The notes under the pieces: generated by a model
Told to the model about the DNA's origin: nothing
Database searches by the model: none
What the model saw: only the letters and a program-made list of their open reading frames with translations
Origin: Pleomorphomonas sp. T1.2MG-36
GTDB lineage: Bacteria > Pseudomonadota > Alphaproteobacteria > Rhizobiales > Pleomorphomonadaceae
Length of the DNA: 64,000 bases
Direction: 5' to 3'
NCBI RefSeq assembly: GCF_950100655.1
Contig: NZ_CATNLY010000034.1
Coordinates: 320,349 to 384,348 of the forward strand
Part shown: piece by piece, positions 47,459 through 54,503 of the stretch
Layout of the letters: every line of letters begins with the position of its first letter
Numbering within the stretch: the first letter of the stretch is position 1
Made by a program: the position numbers and the translations under genes

Positions 47459-47860
47459 TCAGGCGGCGAAGGGCGGCGCGCGGGGCTGGTGTGCGGCGGA
47501 TTGGCGGCGTGCGGGCTTGACCCCGGCGACGACGCACATGCGCCGGAACACGGACGAACACGTCGCGACCACGGCGATGGCAACCAGCGCGATCGGCGGC
47601 GAAGGTGGTGGTGGTGCCGAGGTTCGATCGCCGTGATCGGCGACGACCACCGGCCTCAGCCCATCACGAAGGACAGCCGAATGCCTGAGGACGGCTTGGT
47701 CGGCAACGCCGAGCGTTACCGAAGACGAAGGACCGAAACCGCCCCCCAACCCGAGTTGGAGGACGAGGGTGACGAAAAAGACCGAGAGAATCGCGACAGC
47801 CGTCAACGTCGCCGACAAGCGACGCCTGACAGAGAGAACTGGCGCGGCTCGTTGGGTCAC
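47459..47860 (-). CDS. hypothetical small membrane protein coupled to the antiporter gene
   Basis: I do not recognise this 133-residue protein. The GTG start overlaps the antiporter stop as GTGA (47857-47860), which argues for translation. It has one likely membrane segment (LSATLTAVAILSVFFVTLVL, about 15-34), a Gly-rich then hydrophilic middle, a second hydrophobic stretch (ALVAIAVVATCSSVF) near 95 and a basic tail. It lies 78 bases upstream of secDF on the same strand. The composition is partly low-complexity, so a spurious frame is possible. Confidence 0.45.
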   Translation of the reverse strand: MTQRAAPVLSVRRRLSATLTAVAILSVFFVTLVLQLGLGGGFGPSSSVTLGVADQAVLRHSAVLRDGLRPVVVADHGDRTSAPPPPSPPIALVAIAVVATCSSVFRRMCVVAGVKPARRQSAAHQPRAPPFAA

Positions 47861-49713
47861 GCGGCGGGCTTTCCTTCTTCGGTCTCGTCCAGACCGTCCA
47901 ACTCGGATGGAGCCGCATCGTCCGTCTCGGGAGCCACGTCCGGCTGAGCGTCCAGCATCTTCAGCATGCCGAGTCCGATCTCGCGTTCGCCCATGATCAC
48001 CTTATTGGCGCCATGGCGCATCAGGTGCTCCACTTCTTCATCGGAGTGAGCGCGGGCAACGATGAGAAGGCCGGGACTGATCTGGTGTGCCTGTTCGATG
48101 GCCTGACCGGCCTCGAAACCGTTGGGTATGGCGACCAGCAACGCCTTTGCCCGTTCAAGGCCGGCCAGGGCCAGAACACGACCGTCAGCAGCGTTGCCGA
48201 CGATCGTCTCGATACCCTTCTCACGTAGCCGCCGCACACGATCCTCGGCATCCTCGATCACCAGCAACGGCACGCTCCGCGCGGCGAGATCGTCGGCGAT
48301 GACACTGCCAACCCGACCATAACCGACCACCACCAGATGACCGCTGAGCATCGTAGGCTCCGTCACCTCGTCGTCGGTGTCGTCATGCTCGGCAGCGGCG
48401 GCGACCGGCTCGGCCTCCACGATCGGAGCGGGCGCGGCCGGTTCGGGAGCGCTCACCGGCTCGAGCTTCGGCTGCAGCCAGGCCTCCAGCGCCGGGCGCA
48501 TCCGGTCGGCAACGGTGAACATCAACGGGTTGAGAATGATCGAGATCAGCGCGCCAGCCAGGATGAGGTCCCGTCCCTCCTCCGGCAGGAAGCCGATGCC
48601 GACGCCCATTTCCGCCAGGATGAACGAGAACTCGCCGATCTGCGCAAGGCTTGCCGAAATGGTCAGAGCCGTCTTCACCGGCCGCCGGAAGACCAGCACG
48701 ATGACGAAGGCCGCCACCGTCTTGCCGATGAGGATGATGGCGAGCGTGGCGAGGAGAACAAACGGCTTGTTGACGACGATGCTCGGGTCGAACAACATGC
48801 CGACCGAAACGAAGAACAAAACCGAAAAGGCATCGCGTAGAGGCAGGCTTTCCTGGGCGGCCCGGTGACTGAGTTCGCTTTCCGACAGCACCATGCCGGC
48901 AAAAAAAGCGCCGAGAGCCAGCGAGACTCCGAACAGTTCGGCCGCTCCAAAGGCGACACCGAGCGCAATGGCGAGAACGCCGAGCCTGAACAGCTCCCGC
49001 GATCCGGTATGGGCGATGCGATGCAGGATAGCCGGGATCACTCGCCGGCCGACGACGAGCATCAGCGCAACGAAGACGACAACCTTGATCAGCGTCGCCG
49101 CGACAATGCCGCCGACACCGAGATCGATGCCGATCAGTCGGCTGGCCACGGCGGCAAGCGGGTCGGAGTAGGCGCTGACCCCTCCGTTCGACAAGCTGGC
49201 CGCCGCCGGGATCAGGACCAGGACCAGCACCATGGCCAGATCTTCGACGATCAGCCAGCCGATGGCGATTCGACCGCGCTCGCTATCGACGAGCCGGCGA
49301 TCCTGCATGGCCTTCAGAAGCACCACGGTTGAGGCGGTGGAAAGTGCAACACCGAAAATCAGACTGGCGCCGAAGGACCAACCCAGGGCTTCGCCGAGCA
49401 TCCAGCCGAGCAAGGTTGCGATGGCAATCTGGCCAATGGCGCCCGGAACGGCGATGAAGCGGACCGACAAAAGATCTTTCAGCGCGAAATGCAGGCCGAC
49501 ACCGAACATCAGCAAGATGACGCCAAGCTCGGCGAGCTGAGGAGCCAGCTCCTGATCGGCAACGAAGCCCGGCGTGTGCGGCCCGACCAGCATGCCGGCA
49601 ACAAGATAGCCGACCAGCGGCGGCAGACGGAAGCGATTGGCAATGGTGCCGAATATGAAGGCAAGAACCAGACCGCCGACAATCGTCGAAATGAGGGACG
49701 TGTCGTGCGGCAT
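47857..49713 (-). CDS. YbaL-type monovalent cation:proton antiporter with TrkA-N domain
   Basis: This 618-residue inner-membrane protein is a CPA2-family (Kef/YbaL) cation-proton antiporter. The membrane part (about 1-400) has LPPLVGYLVAGMLVGPHTPGF, LGVILLMFGVGLHFALKDLL, SLALGAFFAGMVLSESE and SLAQIGEFSFILAEMG. A Pro/Ala/Glu-rich linker (about 415-455) leads to a regulatory TrkA-N domain that binds nucleotide at VVVGYGRVGSVIADDL (about 465-480). The closest named relative is YbaL/RosB rather than KefB or KefC, since no KefF/G-type ancillary gene is adjacent. It probably exports K+ or Na+ under stress. Confidence 0.9.
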   Translation of the reverse strand: MPHDTSLISTIVGGLVLAFIFGTIANRFRLPPLVGYLVAGMLVGPHTPGFVADQELAPQLAELGVILLMFGVGLHFALKDLLSVRFIAVPGAIGQIAIATLLGWMLGEALGWSFGASLIFGVALSTASTVVLLKAMQDRRLVDSERGRIAIGWLIVEDLAMVLVLVLIPAAASLSNGGVSAYSDPLAAVASRLIGIDLGVGGIVAATLIKVVVFVALMLVVGRRVIPAILHRIAHTGSRELFRLGVLAIALGVAFGAAELFGVSLALGAFFAGMVLSESELSHRAAQESLPLRDAFSVLFFVSVGMLFDPSIVVNKPFVLLATLAIILIGKTVAAFVIVLVFRRPVKTALTISASLAQIGEFSFILAEMGVGIGFLPEEGRDLILAGALISIILNPLMFTVADRMRPALEAWLQPKLEPVSAPEPAAPAPIVEAEPVAAAAEHDDTDDEVTEPTMLSGHLVVVGYGRVGSVIADDLAARSVPLLVIEDAEDRVRRLREKGIETIVGNAADGRVLALAGLERAKALLVAIPNGFEAGQAIEQAHQISPGLLIVARAHSDEEVEHLMRHGANKVIMGEREIGLGMLKMLDAQPDVAPETDDAAPSELDGLDETEEGKPAA

Positions 49714-49922
49714 GTAAGGCCTCCGTCAGGGCTGGATTTTCAGGGGATGACTCACCTCGCGGGCAGGCCGGGCCAATAGACCTCGGAACAATATGGAGGT
49801 TTTCGAAGCTCGATCAAGTGCATTCCGCCAAGAACGAGTGTGCGCCCACGTCGAAAGACGTCATTATCCGAACAGAAAATCGGAGTTTCTTGCCCTCCCG
49901 CCGACCTTCAATTAACCTCGTC

Positions 49923-50963
49923 TTAACCGCGTTGGAAGGCAGGCCCGTCGCTCTCGCCGGGGACGAGCGACAGCGGGACCCGACACTGCACGATGCCCGA
50001 AGAGAAAGCCGGCGCGGTCAAAGGCATCTGAGCGAGCAACGCGCGCGCCGCAGCGGTCCCGAGGTCCTGAAGCGACATCTGGAAACACGTCACCTGCGGC
50101 GTCAGGAACCGAACCGATTCTTCGCCACGGAATCCGATGATCGACAAATCCCGGCCAGGTTTGAGCCCACGCTCGGCAAGGCGCCTGTAGATTCCGATGG
50201 CGGTCACTTCGTAGAACAGGATGATGGCCGTCGCGGGATCGGACCTGTCGACGAGACTATCGACTATGCTGTCGCCGTCGTCCTCCTGGCGGCGGGTCGA
50301 GAACACCAATCCTTCGTCGAACTCCAGTCCATGCCGCGCGAGATTATCCCTGTACGCCTGTGCAAAGATGACTCCGTAGTTGGCGTCGTTGGATGGCAGC
50401 GTCACCGCAATGCGCCGATGGCCATATCCAACCAGGCGTTCGACGGCAGTGGCCATGACGCCCTCGAAGTCGAGATCGATCCATGAGTGGCTGCCGCCGC
50501 TGTCGCTTCTCCCCAGCGTGACGAACGGGATGCCCGACGACTGCAAGAAATCGATGCGTCGGTCGATGCGCCGCGTTTCGGCGAGAACCAAGCCATCGAC
50601 GGCACCACGCGACACGAAACGCTGGAGAAAAGTGAAGTTGTCCTGGCTCTTGGCGCAGGGCAGGACCAACAGGTCGAGGCCGTGGGCGGCGAGGATGGCC
50701 TGCATGCCCTCGACCACTCCCATGAAAAAGTAATCGGTGCTGGTGGTGCTCTCGGGATCGAGCTCGATCATGAAACCGACGGAATGGGTAACGCCCTGGG
50801 CAAGCGAACGGGCGGCCTGGTTCGCGGCGTAGCCAAGGCGTTGAGCCGTCTCCAAAACCTTTCGGCGCGTCTCTTCGTTGACATTGGGATTGCCGTTGAG
50901 AGCGCGAGATACCGTGGCCGTGGAAACTCCGAGCTCTCGGGCCAGACGGGCGATGCCTCTCAT
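49923..50963 (-). CDS. LacI-family repressor of the adjacent oligosaccharide operon
   Basis: This 346-residue LacI-family repressor has the helix-turn-helix and hinge in ARLARELGVSTATVSRALNG and ARSLAQGVTH, then a periplasmic-binding-protein-like effector domain with SRGAVDGLVLAE and IGFRGEESVRFL. It is divergent from the sugar transporter/GH31 operon. Two near-identical palindromes centred on TGTAAGCGCTTACA lie between them (51022-51035, 51105-51118) and are its obvious operators. The effector is probably the oligosaccharide imported by that operon or a product of the GH31 enzyme. Confidence 0.9.
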   Translation of the reverse strand: MRGIARLARELGVSTATVSRALNGNPNVNEETRRKVLETAQRLGYAANQAARSLAQGVTHSVGFMIELDPESTTSTDYFFMGVVEGMQAILAAHGLDLLVLPCAKSQDNFTFLQRFVSRGAVDGLVLAETRRIDRRIDFLQSSGIPFVTLGRSDSGGSHSWIDLDFEGVMATAVERLVGYGHRRIAVTLPSNDANYGVIFAQAYRDNLARHGLEFDEGLVFSTRRQEDDGDSIVDSLVDRSDPATAIILFYEVTAIGIYRRLAERGLKPGRDLSIIGFRGEESVRFLTPQVTCFQMSLQDLGTAAARALLAQMPLTAPAFSSGIVQCRVPLSLVPGESDGPAFQRG

Positions 50964-51021
50964 AAAATCCTCCGACCTTCCACGTAGCCCATTGACAGAC
51001 GTCCTGCGGCGAACTTAGCAT

Positions 51022-51035
51022 TGTAAGCGCTTACA
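51022..51035. promoter_or_regulatory. LacI-type operator 1
   Basis: TGTAAGCGCTTACA is a perfect 14-base palindrome with the central CG of LacI-family sites, 59 bases upstream of the repressor gene. It probably mediates autoregulation and loops with operator 2. Confidence 0.88.
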
Positions 51036-51102
51036 GTAACATGATGTGCATCTCAAGCCTGTCCGTCGGGGAGAAGGACGGCAGCCCCAAGAGAGCCCAT
51101 CG

Positions 51103-51120
51103 ATTGTAAGCGCTTACAAT
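51103..51120. promoter_or_regulatory. LacI-type operator 2
   Basis: ATTGTAAGCGCTTACAAT is a perfect 18-base palindrome containing the same 14-base core. It lies 148 bases upstream of the binding-protein gene. Its centre is 83 bases from that of operator 1, close to eight helical turns, so both face the same side of the DNA. Confidence 0.9.
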
Positions 51121-51267
51121 GGGAAGACGGCCGAAGATTGGGAGATCTCGTCCGTAGACAGTCACGCTCGAATCGCTCGCCGCCTTGGTGAGAAACGAGG
51201 GGCTCGTGTTCGAAGCCGCCGCGGGAGATGGCGCGGTCCGGTTCGATCTGAAACATGGGAGGGTACG

Positions 51268-52596
51268 ATGATTGCGACACATAGCACTCGAAATGCCGCG
51301 CGAGGCGTCATGCGCTCGCTGGCTCTTGCCGGCGCCGCCTGTTTGGCCTTCGCCTTCACGGGCGGAGTTGGACTTGCAGCTGACAAGGTGACGCTGACCT
51401 ACATGGCGAGCCAGGATTGGGTGAAGGACGCCGAACAGGCGCTCGCCAAAAAGTTCGAGGAAAAGACCGGGATCGGCATCGACTTCCAGATCCTGCCGTC
51501 CGGCCAGTATTTCAGCGTCCTGCAGGCCAAGCTGAACTCGGGCGAGGGTCCCGATCTGTTCGGCGGGCAAAGCGGCGTGACCGACCTCAAGCTTCAGTAC
51601 AACGTCGAGAAGAACGCCGTCGATCTCACCGGCGAGCCTTGGGCCGCCAAGATGGATCCGCTCGTCACCGCGCAAGCGACGGTTGGCGGCAAGCTCTACG
51701 GCCTCACCTACTGGGACGTGCTCGGCAATACATGGGTGATCAGCTACAACAAGAAGCTGTTCTCCCAATACGGTCTCGCCGCTCCCAAGAGCTATGCCGA
51801 GTTCAAGGCCCTGAGCCAGAAGCTTGCCGACAACGGCATCCAGCCGCTTTACGAACCGGTGGCCGACGGCTGGCATCACGTCCTCTGGTTCCCGGAGCTG
51901 GGACCGCGCTTTGAAGAGGTGACGCCCGGCCTCGCCGACGCCCTCAACGCCAACAAGGCGACCTTCGCGGGCAACCCCACCATGCTCGCGGCCGTTACCC
52001 AGCTCAAGGAAGCGTACGATCTGGGCTTCATGGGCAAGAACGCCCTCGCCGATGTCTACACCGGTGCGTCCAAGGCGATGGCCAGCGGCAAGGTGGCGAT
52101 GGTCCTTGCCAATACGGGCTTCGCTTCGCTGGTGGAGCACGACTATCCGGATATGAAGGCATCCGACATCGGCGTGTTCCTGATGCCGCTCGCCGACAAT
52201 CAGAGGGTCAACATCAATCCAGCCGGGCCTACCCATTTCATCTATTCGGGATCGGCCCACGTCGACGCCGCCAAGCAGTATCTCGCCTTCCTCGCTCAAC
52301 CCGAGAACGTCGACTACTTCATCGACAACACGCCAACTGCGATGACGCTGCCCTTCGAGGGAGCGAAGAGCAAGTTCAGCGCTGACGTTCAGGCGTTGTT
52401 CGATTCGCACAAGGATGCGCGCGGCACCGTCTACCAGACCGCCGTGAACTACGTGAACCCGCAGTGGATGGACATCGGCGCAGATCTGACGGCAATGTTC
52501 ACCGGGGCGATGGAACCGGCGAAGGTGCTCGCCAACATCGACAAGCGTCGTGGCGATCTCGCCAAGGCCGCCAAGGATCCCGCCTGGAAGAAGTGA
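51268..52596 (+). CDS. oligosaccharide ABC transporter, periplasmic binding protein (family 1)
   Basis: This 442-residue MalE/UgpB-type binding protein captures an oligosaccharide in the periplasm. It has a signal peptide (ending VGLAA near residue 33), the early fold motif VKDAEQALAKKFEEKTGI, LNSGEGPDLF, the hinge region GLTYWDVLGNTWVISYNKKL and MASGKVAMVLANTGF. It is first in the LacI-controlled operon. The ATG at 51268 has GGGAGGG five bases upstream. A strong stem-loop after the gene separates it from the permeases. The ligand is unknown, but the co-transcribed GH31 enzyme suggests an alpha-linked gluco- or xylo-oligosaccharide. Confidence 0.9.
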   Translation: MIATHSTRNAARGVMRSLALAGAACLAFAFTGGVGLAADKVTLTYMASQDWVKDAEQALAKKFEEKTGIGIDFQILPSGQYFSVLQAKLNSGEGPDLFGGQSGVTDLKLQYNVEKNAVDLTGEPWAAKMDPLVTAQATVGGKLYGLTYWDVLGNTWVISYNKKLFSQYGLAAPKSYAEFKALSQKLADNGIQPLYEPVADGWHHVLWFPELGPRFEEVTPGLADALNANKATFAGNPTMLAAVTQLKEAYDLGFMGKNALADVYTGASKAMASGKVAMVLANTGFASLVEHDYPDMKASDIGVFLMPLADNQRVNINPAGPTHFIYSGSAHVDAAKQYLAFLAQPENVDYFIDNTPTAMTLPFEGAKSKFSADVQALFDSHKDARGTVYQTAVNYVNPQWMDIGADLTAMFTGAMEPAKVLANIDKRRGDLAKAAKDPAWKK

Positions 52597-52679
52597 TCCT
52601 CCCTGCTTCGTCTTGACAAGCGGACAGAGCCCTACCGGCGAACCGGCTTCACCGGAAAACCTCTGGACTTGGCGGCGTC

Positions 52680-52722
52680 CACCCCCGGTCTTCTCCTCTA
52701 GAAGGCTTTGAGACCGGGGGTG
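52680..52722 (+). other. stem-loop between binding-protein and permease genes
   Basis: CACCCCCGGTCT and AGACCGGGGGTG form a perfect 12-base stem with a 19-base loop, between the binding-protein stop and the permease start. No T run follows. By analogy with malE-malF, it may protect the upstream mRNA end and raise binding-protein output relative to the permeases. Confidence 0.75.
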
Positions 52723-52747
52723 CGACCACGAGCGACCGGAACTCGCA

Positions 52748-53626
52748 ATGAAAACGCATAGTCCCTACCCGTTCTATTTTGTCCTCGCGGCGCTCGCACT
52801 CTATGTGACGTTCTTCATCGTTCCGAGCCTCAGCGGCATCGCCTATTCGTTTACCGATTGGAGCAGCTATTCCGAAGAGGTCGAGTTCATCGGCCTCGAC
52901 AACTATCGGACCATCCTGTCTCCGGACGAGAATTACCTGTCCTTCATCAAAAACACGCTGCTGTTCACCTTCTGGACGATCATCATCAAGACGGTCTTCG
53001 GCTTGGCACTCGCCCTGCTGCTCAACCAGGGCGTCCGCTGGTTCGTCAACGGCTACCGCGTGCTGATCTACCTTCCGGTCATCCTGCCGACGTTGGTCGT
53101 TGCCCTGATTTTCCGCTCGATTCTGGACCCCGCGGCCGGGCTTCTCAACGGCTTCCTGCGCGGCATCGGTCTCGACGCCCTTGCCCTGCCCTGGCTCATC
53201 GACCCGAGCATCGCGCTCTATTCGGTGGTCGGCGTCGATAGCTGGAAGGGCATCGGCTACATCATGGTCATTCTGCTCGCCGGCCTGCAGACCATTCCGA
53301 AGGACCTCTACGAGGCCGCGGCGATCGACGGCGCCGGCGCCTGGGCGAAGTTCCGCCACATCACCCTTCCCATGCTGATGCCGGCGCTGATGATCGTCAC
53401 CGTGCTCAACATCCTTTACGGATTGCGCGTGTTTGACATCGTCTACGCGCTGACAAACGGCGGACCCGGCTATGCGACCGAGGTGTTGTCGACCGAGATC
53501 TTCAAAGCCTTTTCCAAGGGACAATTCGGGCTCGGCACCGCCATTTCCAGCATTCTTTTCCTGATCCTGGTCGTCACCGGCTACCTGGTCATCCGGGTGA
53601 TGGAACGCCAGTCGGACCGCGATTGA
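52748..53626 (+). CDS. oligosaccharide ABC transporter, MalF-type permease
   Basis: This 292-residue inner-membrane permease has six likely membrane segments. The ATPase-contacting EAA loop reads LYEAAAIDGAGAWAKFRHITL-P near 200, the expected pattern, preceded by GIGYIMVILLAGLQTIPKDL. It lies downstream of the intergenic stem-loop and 11 bases before the second permease. The matching ATPase is not encoded here, so a shared MsmK/UgpC-type ATPase must act in trans. Confidence 0.92.
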   Translation: MKTHSPYPFYFVLAALALYVTFFIVPSLSGIAYSFTDWSSYSEEVEFIGLDNYRTILSPDENYLSFIKNTLLFTFWTIIIKTVFGLALALLLNQGVRWFVNGYRVLIYLPVILPTLVVALIFRSILDPAAGLLNGFLRGIGLDALALPWLIDPSIALYSVVGVDSWKGIGYIMVILLAGLQTIPKDLYEAAAIDGAGAWAKFRHITLPMLMPALMIVTVLNILYGLRVFDIVYALTNGGPGYATEVLSTEIFKAFSKGQFGLGTAISSILFLILVVTGYLVIRVMERQSDRD

Positions 53627-53637
53627 GGAGAAAGCGG

Positions 53638-54456
53638 ATGCCTAGGAACCTGCGCGCCCTCGCCACCCATCTCGCGGCCTTCCTGGCCAGCCTGGTCATG
53701 ATCCTTCCGGTCTATCTCATCGCCATCAATGCGCTCAAATCGTCGACCGAAGCGAGCACGATGAGCATGGAGCTGCCAACCGAGCTCCACCTTGAGAACT
53801 TCCTGATCGCTATCGAAAAGGGAAAGCTGCTTGCCAGCTTCTTCAACAGCCTGCTCTACGCCACATCGGCCACCATCATCGCCACTCTGGTGTCGGCCAT
53901 GGCGGCCTTCGTGATGTCGCGCCACCGGACGCGGCTCAACCGCTTCTTCTACCTGTTCCTGATCATGGGCATTGCGCTGCCCATCAACTTCTTCACGCTG
54001 ACGACCATGATGCAGGTGACCCACCTCATCAACACCAAGATCGGCGTCATCATCCTCTACGCCGCGTTGCAGGTGCCCTTCTCGATCTTCCTGATCTACG
54101 GCTTCGTCGAGACCGTCCCCCGCGAGCTCGACGAAGCCGCCATCATCGACGGCTGCCGACCGCCGCAACTGTTCTTCCTGGTGATCCTGCCGCTGTTGAA
54201 GCCGGTGCTCGTCACCGCAGGTATCCTGAACTTCCTCAATATCTGGAACGACTTCATGATACCGCTCTACTATCTCAACAGCAGTGCCAACTGGCCGATG
54301 ACCCTCGCGGTCTACAACTTCTTCGGCCAGTACCAGAGCAGTTGGAACCTCGTCTCTGCCGATATCGTGCTCACCATCATTCCGGTCATCGTCATCTACC
54401 TCCTCGGCCAGCGCTTCATCATCGCCGGCATGACCAGCGGTTCGGTCAAGGGATGA
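53638..54456 (+). CDS. oligosaccharide ABC transporter, MalG-type permease
   Basis: This 272-residue inner-membrane permease is the MalG-type partner. The EAA loop is ELDEAAIIDGCRPPQLFFLV near 165, with conserved PVYLIAINALKSS at the N-terminus. I chose the ATG at 53638 because GAGGAG lies eight bases upstream; a frame from a TTG at 53623 overlaps the previous gene. It is followed 47 bases later by the GH31 enzyme, completing a binding protein-permease-permease-glycosidase operon. Confidence 0.92.
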   Translation: MPRNLRALATHLAAFLASLVMILPVYLIAINALKSSTEASTMSMELPTELHLENFLIAIEKGKLLASFFNSLLYATSATIIATLVSAMAAFVMSRHRTRLNRFFYLFLIMGIALPINFFTLTTMMQVTHLINTKIGVIILYAALQVPFSIFLIYGFVETVPRELDEAAIIDGCRPPQLFFLVILPLLKPVLVTAGILNFLNIWNDFMIPLYYLNSSANWPMTLAVYNFFGQYQSSWNLVSADIVLTIIPVIVIYLLGQRFIIAGMTSGSVKG

Positions 54457-54503
54457 GCCGCCGGTGACGATCGGATCCCATCACACATCCAGATTCGGGC
54501 ATC

